Positions 42,291 to 52,006 of a stretch of DNA of 64,000 nt are shown here, piece by piece. A program made the position numbers and the translations under genes. The DNA comes from Caryophanales bacterium UBA6259. Lineage in GTDB: Bacteria > Bacillota > Bacilli > Tepidibacillales > Tepidibacillaceae. The DNA lies in contig DJVJ01000047.1 of NCBI GenBank assembly GCA_002441135.1, positions 36,417 through 100,416 of the forward strand, given 5' to 3'. The first letter of the stretch is position 1. Each line of letters starts with the position of its first letter. The notes below the pieces were generated by a model. That model saw only the letters and a list, made by a program, of their open reading frames with translations, was not told the origin of the DNA and searched no databases.

Positions 42291-43919
42291 CTATTGTTTA
42301 ATATTAAATCGGTTAACTATCTTTTCTAGGGATTGAGATTGATTATTTAAAAGCTCTGCATCCTTAGACAAAGAAATAACATCATTACTATGAGACTCCA
42401 TGGTGATACTTACTTCTTTTGCAGCTGTGGCAAAACTAGCGCTAATCTCAGATATATCCTGAAACGTTTTTTGGATGCTATAGCCATGAGTAATTAATAG
42501 CTGTGCTTTTTCTTCATTATTTAAAACTTGTTCTTTGGTTTGTTTGACCACACCATTGAGAGATTCAATTGCCTCACCAGCTTCCTTTACTAAAAGCAAC
42601 CCAGCTTCAATCTCCCTTTCTCCCTTTTCGATTGTTGTAGCAGAGCCCATTATTTCTTCAGTGATCTGGCTTAATAAGGCAAAAATATCTTTAGAAAAAG
42701 TGGAAGTTTCTTCTGCGAGCTTTCTAATTTCCTCGGCAACAATGGCAAATCCCCTTCCCTCAGCTCCAGCATGTGCAGCTTCAATAGACGCATTTAAAGC
42801 TAGCATATTGGTTTGTTTTGCAATATTAGTAATGGAGGATATTTTGCCCATAATCTGTTGAGAGTGGTGATTTAAGAGTTCGATCGATTGTGCAGACTCG
42901 TGGATGACTTGATTAATTTGATTCATTTGGTTTTGTGTTTGTTGAACCGCAGTAATTCCGCTTGCCGCGGTGTTAAATGCGCTTTCTGATAAAGAAACGC
43001 TTTCAGCAATGGATTTTTGAATCTCATCAGCAATGTGTAATATTTCATCTACCTTCTCTTTGGCATTATCTAGAGAATACAATTGTGTATCCGTACCAGC
43101 ACTAAATTGCTCCATAGTCGCTGTTAACTCTTGGAAGGCACTAGATAATTCATTAGTGAATTGAGCCTGCTTCAGACTAATATTATTCATATTCTTAGAA
43201 GAATGACTTAATTCTAAAATGATAGATTGAATACCTATGGCAACCTTGTTTAGTTCATAGCCCATCTGATGGAATTCATCCTGGCCTTTTGGTTCGATTC
43301 TTTTCACTAGATTTCCCGAAGAAATATTTCTTGTCATCTCATACCAATCATAGATGGAATGTTTCAAGTTTTTATAAATCATTGTTGATAAAAGCATGGA
43401 AGTAATAAGCCCGGTGCCCCCAATCATTATTAAAGGTGCTGGCGTTGGATTTAATATTCCAGCCGTAATGACAGAAGCAAGCACAGGAATAGTGGATAAT
43501 GAATAAAGAATTGGGCTTAAAAAAGTTTTTTGTACAATTCGACCTAATCGCAAATTATAGGATTGGTTATCCATAGTGATAATTCTGCAAGAGGCATCAA
43601 TTAGGATTTCACCAGTGTTTCGTTTATAGAGTTGTAATAATGGTTCTAATGTTTTTGAAGATTTTTGTCCGACCTCATCACTAAATAGTGTTCCTTCTCG
43701 CAAACGATTGGTATGGAGAACACCTAAGCCAACTTGATTCACCATTACAAAATATTCATCTTTTTTTAATTCTTGATCAAGGATTGCTCTAATTTTGCTT
43801 TCTGTTTCTATATTATAGTTAATCGCGCTTAATAAAGGAGATAGCTGATTTGCTACTCGAACTACTTTTTTAAGGGCACTTTTAGCAGATTTGCTGTTTA
43901 ATAATTTATTTTGATTCAT
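42291..43919 (-). CDS. Methyl-accepting chemotaxis protein with cytosolic sensor region
   Basis: A 542-residue chemoreceptor. The signalling domain (about residues 260-542) has the conserved hairpin tip QTNMLALNASIEAAHAGAEGRGFAIVAEEIRKLAE (seen in parts). A HAMP-like region (about 183-235) precedes it. Unusually, both helices lie together at 134-156 and 160-182, so the first 130 residues are cytosolic and no periplasmic sensor exists; a VNQVGLGVLHTNRLREG segment may be the ligand part. ATG 43919 follows GGGGGAG; the longer start lacks a ribosome site. It lies 60 bases upstream of the DUF294 gene. Confidence 0.87.
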   Translation of the reverse strand: MNQNKLLNSKSAKSALKKVVRVANQLSPLLSAINYNIETESKIRAILDQELKKDEYFVMVNQVGLGVLHTNRLREGTLFSDEVGQKSSKTLEPLLQLYKRNTGEILIDASCRIITMDNQSYNLRLGRIVQKTFLSPILYSLSTIPVLASVITAGILNPTPAPLIMIGGTGLITSMLLSTMIYKNLKHSIYDWYEMTRNISSGNLVKRIEPKGQDEFHQMGYELNKVAIGIQSIILELSHSSKNMNNISLKQAQFTNELSSAFQELTATMEQFSAGTDTQLYSLDNAKEKVDEILHIADEIQKSIAESVSLSESAFNTAASGITAVQQTQNQMNQINQVIHESAQSIELLNHHSQQIMGKISSITNIAKQTNMLALNASIEAAHAGAEGRGFAIVAEEIRKLAEETSTFSKDIFALLSQITEEIMGSATTIEKGEREIEAGLLLVKEAGEAIESLNGVVKQTKEQVLNNEEKAQLLITHGYSIQKTFQDISEISASFATAAKEVSITMESHSNDVISLSKDAELLNNQSQSLEKIVNRFNIKQ

Positions 43920-44050
43920 TGTACGCTCCCCCATTGAATATATCTTAGACATCTATTTTTAAATTGTTTTCGCTTTTCAACTGACAAAATCCTCTAAAAT
44001 GAGATAAGTTTTTTAAAAATTAAGAAAACTATAAAAGAAAAATAAAAATT

Positions 44051-44078
44051 AAAAAGACAGAGGGGTTTAATCCTCTGC
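44051..44078 (-). terminator. Rho-independent terminator, minus strand
   Basis: Stem GCAGAGG / CCTCTG (44058-44077) followed on the minus strand by TCTTTTTAATTTTTATTTTT. It ends the small gene at 44100. Confidence 0.8.
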
Positions 44079-44099
44079 CATAATCTTTTCTAGATTAAA

Positions 44100-44312
44100 T
44101 TAAACTTTATCTTTTTCATCCTTCTCCTCGTGATGATGGCTATTTCGATAGGCATATTGCTCCTGCATATCTGAATCTGAATCAGGAAAATCATCGTCTC
44201 CACGAAGATAAACCTGAGGCTCATCCTCTAACCCTGTTGTTTTCTGTTTAGAATAAGAATTCCATGCAAAAAAGAGAAGCAACAGAATTCCTGCTAATAC
44301 TAACCACATCAT
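44100..44312 (-). CDS. Small single-TM protein with acidic/His-rich tail
   Basis: A 70-residue hypothetical protein: one transmembrane helix at residues 2-17 (MMWLVLAGILLLLFFAW), then an acidic cytosolic tail (GDDDFPDSDSD) and SHHHEEKDEKDK. AAGGGAT precedes ATG 44312 and a good terminator follows, which supports a real gene. The function is unknown; the His/Glu tail could bind metal but this is a guess. Confidence 0.6.
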   Translation of the reverse strand: MMWLVLAGILLLLFFAWNSYSKQKTTGLEDEPQVYLRGDDDFPDSDSDMQEQYAYRNSHHHEEKDEKDKV

Positions 44313-44483
44313 TTATTATCCCTTCTTATCTTTATATTTTTTGCTTAATATTCCAAAAAAAGCTATTTTCTATACAATATAAAAAGGAGCATTTTACACC
44401 TTTAGCTTCTTTGATTAAAATAGAAGGGTGAACAAGAACACGGAAGCTAGATTAATCATGTTTAAAATAATGAGGTGCAATTC

Positions 44484-45002
44484 ATGATTCATCCAACAAT
44501 ATACGATAATATTAAGGTAGTATTAGAAGGGGAAGTTTATGATTTAGATTTAGCAGGAAAGATTAAAATAGTTCATCGAGAAGATATGATGGATTTAGCA
44601 AGCCTTTCTCGGCTATATAGAATTGAATTTATGATTGAAGGTAAAGAAGAACAATCTGCAATGATTGAACTTGTGGTTACTGCAGAGGATTTAAGTAAGG
44701 AAATCCTAGAGCTTGAAGAAGTAGAGCAGCTTGGCTGTACTCTAATAATTTACTTTTCCACACCTGTAGCTGATATCGCAAAGGAATGCCAAGAAATAGA
44801 GAAAACATTGACTGAGCTATGGGAACATCGGCCAGTGATCAAACAAAAAATTACATCCGTGTTTTCCAGTGAAAAATCAGCATTAATCCAACCAAAGAAT
44901 GAGATTAGTTTACATTTTGGTAGAAAAATTAATGAGGATAACATTGCAGATATCGAAAATTTAGTAGAGTATACCTATCTTTCCTTGCTTCAGTTGTTAT
45001 AA
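44484..45002 (+). CDS. Conserved hypothetical protein, 172 residues
   Basis: Not recognised. A soluble alpha/beta protein beginning MIHPTIYDNIKVVLEGEVYD and ending VEYTYLSLLQLL, without motifs of a known enzyme. ATG 44484 has GAGGTG at 6 bases, and a small gene follows after 51 bases, so the two may be one unit. Expression as a single-copy housekeeping hypothetical is all that can be said. Confidence 0.6.
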   Translation: MIHPTIYDNIKVVLEGEVYDLDLAGKIKIVHREDMMDLASLSRLYRIEFMIEGKEEQSAMIELVVTAEDLSKEILELEEVEQLGCTLIIYFSTPVADIAKECQEIEKTLTELWEHRPVIKQKITSVFSSEKSALIQPKNEISLHFGRKINEDNIADIENLVEYTYLSLLQLL

Positions 45003-45053
45003 TAGTTCCATAACATAAACCTTAGAATTTTCATAGAGAAAGGAATAATGATT

Positions 45054-45254
45054 ATGTCTAAACCAATATATGATTCTAAACAACAATTAAGTTATATTAA
45101 AGCCAAGCTCGATTTGATTACGCATATGGTAAATCATTTGGATGAGAAGGAAATAAAAGAAAGTGATTTTTATAATCTCGAATTAGAGCTAAGGGATTTA
45201 GTGAAGAAAACTCGATTATTCCAATATCGTAGTGAAGGAAATAAAGAAAAGTAA
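45054..45254 (+). CDS. Small conserved protein, possibly SE1561 family
   Basis: A 66-residue helical protein (YDSKQQLSYIKAKLDLITHM, then LELELRDLVKKTRLFQ). The opening K-x-I-x-D-x-x-x-Q-x-x-Y-I-K-x-x-L pattern recalls the SE1561-type small proteins of Bacillales, a tentative match. ATG 45054 is at a better distance from AAAGGA than ATG 45048. Function unknown. A terminator follows. Confidence 0.55.
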   Translation: MSKPIYDSKQQLSYIKAKLDLITHMVNHLDEKEIKESDFYNLELELRDLVKKTRLFQYRSEGNKEK

Positions 45255-45310
45255 AAATAAATTAAAGCAAAATAAATTAAAGAAAAAATTTTAGAGAAGT
45301 AATGACACCT

Positions 45311-45342
45311 CAGGCCAGTAAATTCATTGGTCTGTTTTTTTT
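45311..45342 (+). terminator. Rho-independent terminator
   Basis: Stem CAGGCCA / TTGGTCTG (45311-45317 with 45328-45334, one G-T pair), followed by eight T. Confidence 0.75.
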
Positions 45343-45427
45343 AGTGGATGAACAATTTGAAAAAGGAAAAAATACTTTTTAGAATAAATAATAACAACAT
45401 AAAATTCTTACATAACTGAGGTGTACG

Positions 45428-46228
45428 ATGAACTTTTATATCGCTTTAGATAAAGGTATTGATGTGGTTGGTGATATACATGGTTGCTTTGATGAATTAG
45501 TAGAGGGTCTAGTTAAGCTAGGATATAAGAAAAATGAGATGAACGAAGGGTATTATCACCCTGAAGGGAGAAAGCTTCTTTTTTTAGGAGATATGATGAG
45601 TAGAGGACCACTTTCTCTAAAAGTGATGCGGTTAACCATGGATATGGTAAAGGAAAATCAAGCCTATGCGATTGATGGAAACCATAATTGGAAGGTTGCC
45701 CGCTATTTAATGGGGAAAAAGGTGCAAATGAAGCATGGTGACGACCGTTTTGTAAAAGAACTAGCTGAATATGAAAAGGAGCATGGCAAGCAAAAAACAG
45801 AATCATTTATAGAAGAAATGAAGGAGTTTCTTTTAGCTTGTCCATCTCACTATATAATTACAGATCAGGGCAAAAAGTTGGCAGTAGCAGTTCATGCAGG
45901 AATTAGGGATAGTGATATTGGATTAGACAAGCCTGCGATACGTGAATTTACCCGTTATGGCGATGTGGCAGGAATGGCCGAAAATGGGAAGCCAATTCGT
46001 CGGGATTGGACATTACATCATAAAAATGAACTACTCATTTTTTGGGGGCATGATCCCAAACCAGAACCAAAGCTAATCAATAACACCATCAATCTTGATC
46101 AGGGATGTGTATTTGGGGGAAGATTAACCTTTTTCCGCTATCCTGAGCAGGAAATTATACAGATTGATGCAAAAGAAAATTATAGTGGGGAAACAGATCA
46201 TGCCATAACAAAATATTTTAGAGGTTAA
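45428..46228 (+). CDS. PrpE-like metallophosphatase
   Basis: A 266-residue calcineurin-like phosphatase with the PPP-type residues GDIHGCFDEL near 16, FLGDMMSRGPLS near 52 (GDxxxRG), DGNHNWK near 82 and AVHAGI near 149. It is closest in pattern to Bacillus PrpE, a Ser/Thr phosphatase / diadenosine tetraphosphate hydrolase implicated in spore germination. The middle (residues about 95-125) is Lys/Glu-rich. ATG 45428 follows GAGGTG. Single-gene unit. Confidence 0.82.
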   Translation: MNFYIALDKGIDVVGDIHGCFDELVEGLVKLGYKKNEMNEGYYHPEGRKLLFLGDMMSRGPLSLKVMRLTMDMVKENQAYAIDGNHNWKVARYLMGKKVQMKHGDDRFVKELAEYEKEHGKQKTESFIEEMKEFLLACPSHYIITDQGKKLAVAVHAGIRDSDIGLDKPAIREFTRYGDVAGMAENGKPIRRDWTLHHKNELLIFWGHDPKPEPKLINNTINLDQGCVFGGRLTFFRYPEQEIIQIDAKENYSGETDHAITKYFRG

Positions 46229-46303
46229 CGAAAGCATTTTTTTAAGATATATTTAATATATCAATAATGGTAAACTTCACCATTTAATAAGGAGGCGTTT
46301 TAT

Positions 46304-48115
46304 TTGGCAGAAAAAAAGAATAAAAACTTACCTACAAGAAACGAAATAGATTCACAATTTAAATGGGATTTAGAGGCAATCTATTCAACAGATGAAAAAT
46401 GGGAAGAGGATTTTAAAAAAGTAAAAGCGCTAGCAGATCAAATGGCAGGCTTCGAAGGCAAGTTGCAAGAATCGGCTAACACACTACATGATGCTTTAGA
46501 GCTTAACGCAAAATTAAGTGAGCTGATGGGCAAAGTCTTTGTATATGCAAGAATGCGTAAGGACGAAGACAACGGCAACTCCAAATATCAAGGCTTGGCA
46601 GACCGTGCATCTAGCTTAAGTATTCAAGTAGGAAGTGCTACTTCCTTTATCGTTCCTGAGATTTTAGCAATCCCTACAGAGACTTTAAATAAGTATATGG
46701 CGGACGAAAAGCTTGCTCTTTATCGTCAATATTTAGATGAAATTGTTCGCATGAAGGCACATGTTTTAAGTGCTGAATTAGAAAAGCTACTTGCTGAGAC
46801 TGGAGAAATAGCTCAGGCTTCTGATCATATCTTTGGCATGTTAAATAATGCAGACATTAAGTTCCCGACGATTAAAGATGAAAATGGTGAAGAGGTAGAA
46901 TTAACAAAGGGTCGCTATATTCAGTTTATGGAAAGCAGCAATCGTAGGGTAAGAGAAGAAGCATTTACTGCAATGTATGAAACCTATAGCAGCTTAAAAA
47001 ATACGTTTGCAGCAACTTTAAATGCTGATGTAAAAAAGAATATCTTCTATGCAAAGGTTAGAAAATATAATTCTGCGATAGAAGCATCGTTATATGATGA
47101 TAATGTATCTGTTGATGTTTACAATAAACTAATTGAGACAGTACATAACAATTTAGATTTAATGCATCGATATGTGAGCTTGCGCAAGAAAATGCTTGGT
47201 GTAGATGAGCTTCATATGTATGATTTATATACTCCGATTGTAAAGGACATTCATATTCATATCCCTTATGAAGAGGCACAGGAAACAGTAGTGAAAGGGT
47301 TAAATCCATTAGGAGAGACCTATTTAACCGATTTAAAAAAGGGATTTGAACAGCGTTGGATAGATGTATACGAGAATAAAGGTAAAACCAGTGGTGCTTA
47401 TTCATGGGGTTCCTATGGTACTCATCCATACATTTTGTTGAACTATCAAAAAAATGTTAATGATATGTTTACCTTGGCTCACGAATTAGGTCATTCCATG
47501 CATTCCTTCTATTCTCAGCAGAATCAGCCTTATATCTACTCACATTATAAAATCTTTGTTGCAGAAGTGGCATCCACTTTAAATGAAGCATTGTTAATGC
47601 ATTATATTTTAAAGAATACCGATGATAAGAAGGAAAAGATGTACTATCTAAATCATTACTTAGAGCAGTTTAGAGGAACAATTTATCGTCAAACGATGTT
47701 TGCTGAATTTGAGAAGATGATTCATGATAAAGCAGAGCAGGGTGAACCATTAACACCAGAGCTGCTAAATTCTATGTATCATGAGCTGAATGTGAAATAT
47801 TATGGACCGGAAATGGTTGTTGACGAACTGATTGATTATGAGTGGTCAAGAATCCCTCATTTCTACATGAATTTTTATGTTTACAAATATGCAACAGGCT
47901 TCTCGGCAGCTATTAGCTTATCAAAACAGATTCTTGAGGAAGGTCAGCCAGCAATTGATCGTTATTTAACCTTCCTAAAGTCTGGAGGATCAGATTATCC
48001 AATCGAGTTATTGAAAAAAGCGGGAGTAGATATGAATACCCCTGAACCAGTACAACAAGCATTAGAGGTATTTGGGGATATACTAAATCAAATGGAAGAA
48101 TTATTAGCGGAATAA
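46304..48115 (+). CDS. pepF: Oligoendopeptidase F
   Basis: A 603-residue M3 family zinc oligopeptidase that degrades peptides of roughly 7-17 residues in the cytosol. The zinc motif is FTLAHELGHSMHSFYS near residue 392 (HExxH) with the third ligand in ASTLNEALL. The N-terminal helical domain is present, and the length is standard. The start is TTG 46304, 8 bases behind AAGGAGG; no ATG fits. No terminator was identified directly after it. Confidence 0.93.
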   Translation: MAEKKNKNLPTRNEIDSQFKWDLEAIYSTDEKWEEDFKKVKALADQMAGFEGKLQESANTLHDALELNAKLSELMGKVFVYARMRKDEDNGNSKYQGLADRASSLSIQVGSATSFIVPEILAIPTETLNKYMADEKLALYRQYLDEIVRMKAHVLSAELEKLLAETGEIAQASDHIFGMLNNADIKFPTIKDENGEEVELTKGRYIQFMESSNRRVREEAFTAMYETYSSLKNTFAATLNADVKKNIFYAKVRKYNSAIEASLYDDNVSVDVYNKLIETVHNNLDLMHRYVSLRKKMLGVDELHMYDLYTPIVKDIHIHIPYEEAQETVVKGLNPLGETYLTDLKKGFEQRWIDVYENKGKTSGAYSWGSYGTHPYILLNYQKNVNDMFTLAHELGHSMHSFYSQQNQPYIYSHYKIFVAEVASTLNEALLMHYILKNTDDKKEKMYYLNHYLEQFRGTIYRQTMFAEFEKMIHDKAEQGEPLTPELLNSMYHELNVKYYGPEMVVDELIDYEWSRIPHFYMNFYVYKYATGFSAAISLSKQILEEGQPAIDRYLTFLKSGGSDYPIELLKKAGVDMNTPEPVQQALEVFGDILNQMEELLAE

Positions 48116-48219
48116 ATTCTTAAACGATAATTAAGCGAAAAAATAGGTAGATAAAAAATAAAATAGGAACGTTGTTTGTGTGGCAGACTAACCCTATATA
48201 ACTTAGGAGGTGAGTCAAT

Positions 48220-48387
48220 ATGGCAGACCGTGGTACTAGTAATGCACCGAAGACAAGAAATCCTGAAAGACCGCATAGTCATCCAGCTCGTCTTGATCAA
48301 TATGGGGAGGCCATGCATCAAGAATTTGCAAAAGATTTTGGCGTAGTTTCAAATAAGGAAGCGAAAAATCAACTGAAGAAGAAATAA
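48220..48387 (+). CDS. Small hydrophilic protein, 55 residues
   Basis: Reads MADRGTSNAPKTRNPERPHS and ends with KEAKNQLKKK; highly charged, no hydrophobic helix. AGGAGGTG precedes ATG 48220 and a strong terminator follows, supporting expression. It resembles small spore-associated basic proteins in composition but matches none that I can name. Confidence 0.6.
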   Translation: MADRGTSNAPKTRNPERPHSHPARLDQYGEAMHQEFAKDFGVVSNKEAKNQLKKK

Positions 48388-48412
48388 ATAACATACTAAT
48401 GTAGCCAAAATA

Positions 48413-48447
48413 AAAACAGCACGAGTTTAAATCGTGCTGTTTTCCCA
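48413..48447. terminator. Bidirectional terminator
   Basis: Stem AAAACAGCACGA / TCGTGCTGTTTT with a 7-base loop; T-rich on the right, and T-rich on the left when read from the minus strand. It serves the 55-residue gene and the convergent SLH gene. Confidence 0.88.
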
Positions 48448-48462
48448 TTTTCTAATTTTCTT

Positions 48463-50220
48463 TTACTTAACAAAAAAGTTAACTACAACTTTCTTGGAAG
48501 TCATATAGTTTTTAATATCGTTAATATAATCCGTTAATTTTTCATCATTCTCATCAAATGTTGTGGTTTGATCCTTAATTTGGATAACACCTAACACATC
48601 TTCTGCTATTCCATTATTTAGTGTACTAATAACATTTGCTTGATAATCAAAAGCAGAATCAATTAATTGGATTTCTTCTTTTTGTGCAGTGAACTCATAG
48701 TTGAAGACAAAGTTTGTTTTAACCACATCAAACTGTACTGGATTTAATGCACTGCTTTTTGAGAGAACCATTTTCCCTAATGTACTATGATTAAATTCAA
48801 CTTTATATGAAGCTTGATTTTGAAGCGCATATGCTGTCATAATCTTATTTAAATCAAAGGAAGTAGTTAAATTACCTAGTGTAACTAAATTTTTGATACG
48901 AGTTAATGCTGCATCTCCGGTATAGGTAACTGTTCCTTCTTGTACTTGGGCTAATTGAATTTCACCATAACTATTTACCGCGTATTTAGCAACTAAACCA
49001 GTTTTAATTAACGTAAAGGATTGAATGTCTTGTAATCCATATTGATCAACTGGAACTATCTCTGAGGTTACATGAAGTTTGTAAATCTGATTTTCTGCAT
49101 TGACTCTAAACAATACTTTATCTGAAACTTCAATGTCTTCTAAGGAAATCAGCGTATTTAAAGATCCTTTTGTAATTAATGCATTATTGGTAACGGTATA
49201 GGTATTATAAGTAAAGGTGTTATTTGTAACCATGCGAATACGGATTTGTCTAGTTGCTGGATCAACAAATCGTACATCACCTTGTAGTTCTTCTATCTGT
49301 TCTGATGCCAAAACAGTGATGATGGTTACTTCTTTATCCTGATTTAATACTAGCTCAAGTTTATCGTTTAATTGGATATCCTCTAAATCGATGCTCACTT
49401 TGCTACCACTAGTTAGTACTTTATATACCTTAACTTCATCAGAAAGTTCATATGAAATAGTAGGAGATGTAGTTGAAGTGGTATTTAATGGCTTAACAAA
49501 AATGACTTCATCATTGATACCAACAAAGGTAGCCGAGATAATTTTAGAAGTTACAGGGTTTTGGTTTTGATGAAGCAAACGGTGCATAAATACAGCCATT
49601 TCTGCTCTTGTCACTGGTTTATTTGGCTGGAAGGTATTGTTTTTAAATCCAGCAACAAGTCCTTTGGATACAGATAGTTTGATATTAAGTATATCTTCCT
49701 TAGTTAAGTTTTGTAGATCTGTAAAAGGAATAGAGAGATTATTGTACAATGTATTTTGTTCATTTAATGCATTTGCAATCATACTTACGACTTCAAGACG
49801 TGTTGCTCCTTTTTCTGGTTGGAAATTACCGGACGATGGTTGAATGATGTTATGGTTTAATGCGACTTGGATCGATGCTTGTGCCCAGAGCGGAATTCGA
49901 TTACTATCGTGATATGGTAAATTAATTTTTAATGTTTCTAGGCTTTCTTTGTTTAAATAACCCATTGCTTTTACTACGAATGCCACTGCCTCAACTCGAG
50001 TTACTGGCTTGTTTGGTTGGAATGTACCGTCCTCAAAGCCTGCAACAAGACCTAAAGAAGATAATGTTTCAATCGATTCTGATGCCCAATGATTCGTAGT
50101 ATCCTTAAAGAAAATCGAACGTTTATCCTTATCATTTTTAGCGAAAGATAAGGATGAAAAGCTAAAGATGAGTGTCAATGCTAGGAAGACTGTAAACGTT
50201 TTTCGTAGAAAATTAATCAC
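48463..50220 (-). CDS. Secreted S-layer homology (SLH) domain protein
   Basis: A 585-residue exported protein: signal peptide with cleavage after about SLSFA (residue 27), then three SLH domains (about 38-215) marked by HWASESIETLSSLGLVAGFEDGTFQPNK-like units and TRVE, TRLE, TRAE motifs. SLH triplets bind pyruvylated secondary cell-wall polymer. The remaining about 360 residues are beta-rich and unrecognised, perhaps repeated small domains. Start GTG 50220 with AAGGAGG. It shares the SLH anchor with the two nucleotidases downstream. Confidence 0.85.
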   Translation of the reverse strand: MINFLRKTFTVFLALTLIFSFSSLSFAKNDKDKRSIFFKDTTNHWASESIETLSSLGLVAGFEDGTFQPNKPVTRVEAVAFVVKAMGYLNKESLETLKINLPYHDSNRIPLWAQASIQVALNHNIIQPSSGNFQPEKGATRLEVVSMIANALNEQNTLYNNLSIPFTDLQNLTKEDILNIKLSVSKGLVAGFKNNTFQPNKPVTRAEMAVFMHRLLHQNQNPVTSKIISATFVGINDEVIFVKPLNTTSTTSPTISYELSDEVKVYKVLTSGSKVSIDLEDIQLNDKLELVLNQDKEVTIITVLASEQIEELQGDVRFVDPATRQIRIRMVTNNTFTYNTYTVTNNALITKGSLNTLISLEDIEVSDKVLFRVNAENQIYKLHVTSEIVPVDQYGLQDIQSFTLIKTGLVAKYAVNSYGEIQLAQVQEGTVTYTGDAALTRIKNLVTLGNLTTSFDLNKIMTAYALQNQASYKVEFNHSTLGKMVLSKSSALNPVQFDVVKTNFVFNYEFTAQKEEIQLIDSAFDYQANVISTLNNGIAEDVLGVIQIKDQTTTFDENDEKLTDYINDIKNYMTSKKVVVNFFVK

Positions 50221-50397
50221 GTTAATTATTCCTCCTTAATAAGTTTTAAATTTTTTTGGATAATCCTTCCCTTTCTTCTCGTTATATCCTATTATAAAAT
50301 TTGGATTATCTATGGAAGGTTCCTCTAATATTTTTCGTGGTTAATTTTTCCTTTATGTCGGTGTTAAATAAAAAAAGTTTAAATTAGGAGGATAATG

Positions 50398-51750
50398 ATG
50401 AATCAGCCAATACAATTTGATTACAAAAACGCGTTAGGCTTTATAGGAGAGCATGAATTACTCCAAATGGAAGAAATGGTGAAAATAAGCCATCAGCAGC
50501 TTCATCAAAAAACAGGAGCAGGGAATGATTATTTAGGTTGGGTTGATTTGCCAGTTCAATATGACAAAGAAGAATTTAAACAAATTCAATTAGCCGCAAA
50601 ACAAATTCAGGAGCAATCTGAGGTATTCATTGTAATTGGAATTGGTGGGTCCTATCTTGGTGCTAGAGCAGCACTTGAAATGTTAAACCATTCTTTTTAT
50701 AATCAGCTGCCAAAGAGCAAAAGAAAATATCCAGAAATCTATTTTGTTGGCCATCAAATTAGCTCTACATACATAAAACACCTGCTTGAATTAATTGAGG
50801 GAAAAGATATTTCTGTCAATGTTATCTCCAAATCAGGAACAACAACAGAACCAGCGATTGCTTTTAGAATCTTTAAAGAGTATTTGGAAAATAAATATGG
50901 TAAAGAAGAAAGTAAAAAGAGAATTTATGCTACAACAGATGCAAGTAAAGGAGCATTAAAAAAGCTCGCTGATGAAGAGGGATATCAAACCTTTGTAATT
51001 CCTGATGATGTTGGCGGAAGATATTCCGTTTTAACTGCTGTTGGTTTGTTGCCGATTGCTGTTAGTGGTGTGGAAATTGAGCAAATCATGGCTGGTGCAA
51101 AAGCAGCATATGACAAATATAATAACGAGGATCTAAAGTTCAATGAAGCTTATCAGTATGCTGCTGTAAGAAATGCGCTTTATCGTAAAGGGAAAGATAC
51201 GGAGATTCTTGTAAATTATGAACCAGCACTTCATTATTTCGCAGAATGGTGGAAGCAGCTATTTGGCGAAAGTGAAGGAAAGGATCATAAGGGGATTTTT
51301 CCTGCTGCTGTTGACTTTACTACAGATCTTCATTCAATGGGACAATACATTCAAGAAGGAAAGCGCAAATTAATGGAGACTGTATTATTGGTCGAAAATT
51401 CAAAAGAAGAAATCTTGATTAAGGAAACAACTGATAACTTAGATGGCCTTAATTATTTATCAGGTAAGTCAATGGACTTTGTAAATAAGAAAGCATTTGA
51501 GGGAACATTACTCGCACATACAGATGGAGGAGTGCCTAATCTTGTAATCAAGCTAGACCAATTAAATGCATTTACCTTTGGTTATCTTGTATATTTCTTT
51601 GAAAAAGCCTGTGGTATTAGTGGCTATTTATTAGGGGTAAATCCTTTTGATCAGCCGGGTGTTGAAGCTTATAAGAAAAATATGTTTGCTTTATTAGGAA
51701 AGCCAGGATTTGAAGAGGAAAAAGCAAAGTTAGAGGCAAGATTGAAATAG
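50398..51750 (+). CDS. pgi: Glucose-6-phosphate isomerase
   Basis: A 450-residue glycolytic enzyme that interconverts glucose-6-phosphate and fructose-6-phosphate. Seen are the sugar-phosphate loop [14 protein letters not shown] near 80, [12 protein letters not shown] near 143, the Arg in [13 protein letters not shown] near 205 and the catalytic Glu region [11 protein letters not shown] near 290. Length is that of the Firmicute short form. ATG 50398 is better spaced from AGGAGG than ATG 50395. Confidence 0.95.
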   Translation: MNQPIQFDYKNALGFIGEHELLQMEEMVKISHQQLHQKTGAGNDYLGWVDLPVQYDKEEFKQIQLAAKQIQEQSEVFIVIGIGGSYLGARAALEMLNHSFYNQLPKSKRKYPEIYFVGHQISSTYIKHLLELIEGKDISVNVISKSGTTTEPAIAFRIFKEYLENKYGKEESKKRIYATTDASKGALKKLADEEGYQTFVIPDDVGGRYSVLTAVGLLPIAVSGVEIEQIMAGAKAAYDKYNNEDLKFNEAYQYAAVRNALYRKGKDTEILVNYEPALHYFAEWWKQLFGESEGKDHKGIFPAAVDFTTDLHSMGQYIQEGKRKLMETVLLVENSKEEILIKETTDNLDGLNYLSGKSMDFVNKKAFEGTLLAHTDGGVPNLVIKLDQLNAFTFGYLVYFFEKACGISGYLLGVNPFDQPGVEAYKKNMFALLGKPGFEEEKAKLEARLK

Positions 51751-51766
51751 TGTAAGGAAAGCCAAT

Positions 51767-51804
51767 AAGCCAAGGGAATCAAAACCTCCCTCTGGCTTTT
51801 TTTA
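51767..51804 (+). terminator. Rho-independent terminator after pgi
   Basis: Stem AAGCCAAGGGA / TCCCTCTGGCTT with one bulge, followed by a T7 run. Confidence 0.8.
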
Positions 51805-51897
51805 TCGATAAGAAAGTATAACTTTCATATCGAAATAAGAGCAGCTAACCTTTTGCCTACGCCTAAAAAGACTTGGCAAAAGCCAAGCTTTTTTATT
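51805..51897 (+). promoter_or_regulatory. Second hairpin block with competing stems
   Basis: An inverted repeat CGATAAGAAAGT / ACTTTCATATCG (one mismatch) is followed by CTTTTGCC pairing with GGCAAAAG, which overlaps a terminator-like hairpin CTTGGC-AAAA-GCCAAG (51872-51887) with a T6 run. The two latter stems exclude each other, as in attenuators. It matches no riboswitch class I know; it may just be a back-up terminator for pgi. Confidence 0.4.
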
Positions 51898-51928
51898 TTT
51901 TCAAAGTGCGTTTTCCATATTTTAAAGG

Positions 51929-51958
51929 TTGATATAGTGAAAACGTTTTCGGTATAGT
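51929..51958 (+). promoter_or_regulatory. Promoter with CcpA cre-like site
   Basis: TTGATA (51929-51934), 18 bases, TATAGT (51953-51958). The spacer holds TGAAAACGTTTTCG (51938-51951), which fits the catabolite-responsive cre consensus. Binding of CcpA there would repress the SLH nucleotidase gene when rapidly used carbon is present. Confidence 0.6.
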
Positions 51959-52006
51959 TGGTAGTGGATAAATAAATAAAAAATTAAATGTGGAGGGAGT
52001 AACATA

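Noticed and set aside
47058..47429. 123-codon minus-strand frame inside pepF
   Set aside because: pepF covers it with clear motifs; the antisense frame has no ribosome site or recognisable content.
51805..51897. Known riboswitch upstream of the SLH nucleotidase
   Set aside because: No consensus of purine, preQ1, SAM, c-di-GMP, fluoride or similar classes is visible, and a promoter lies downstream of it.
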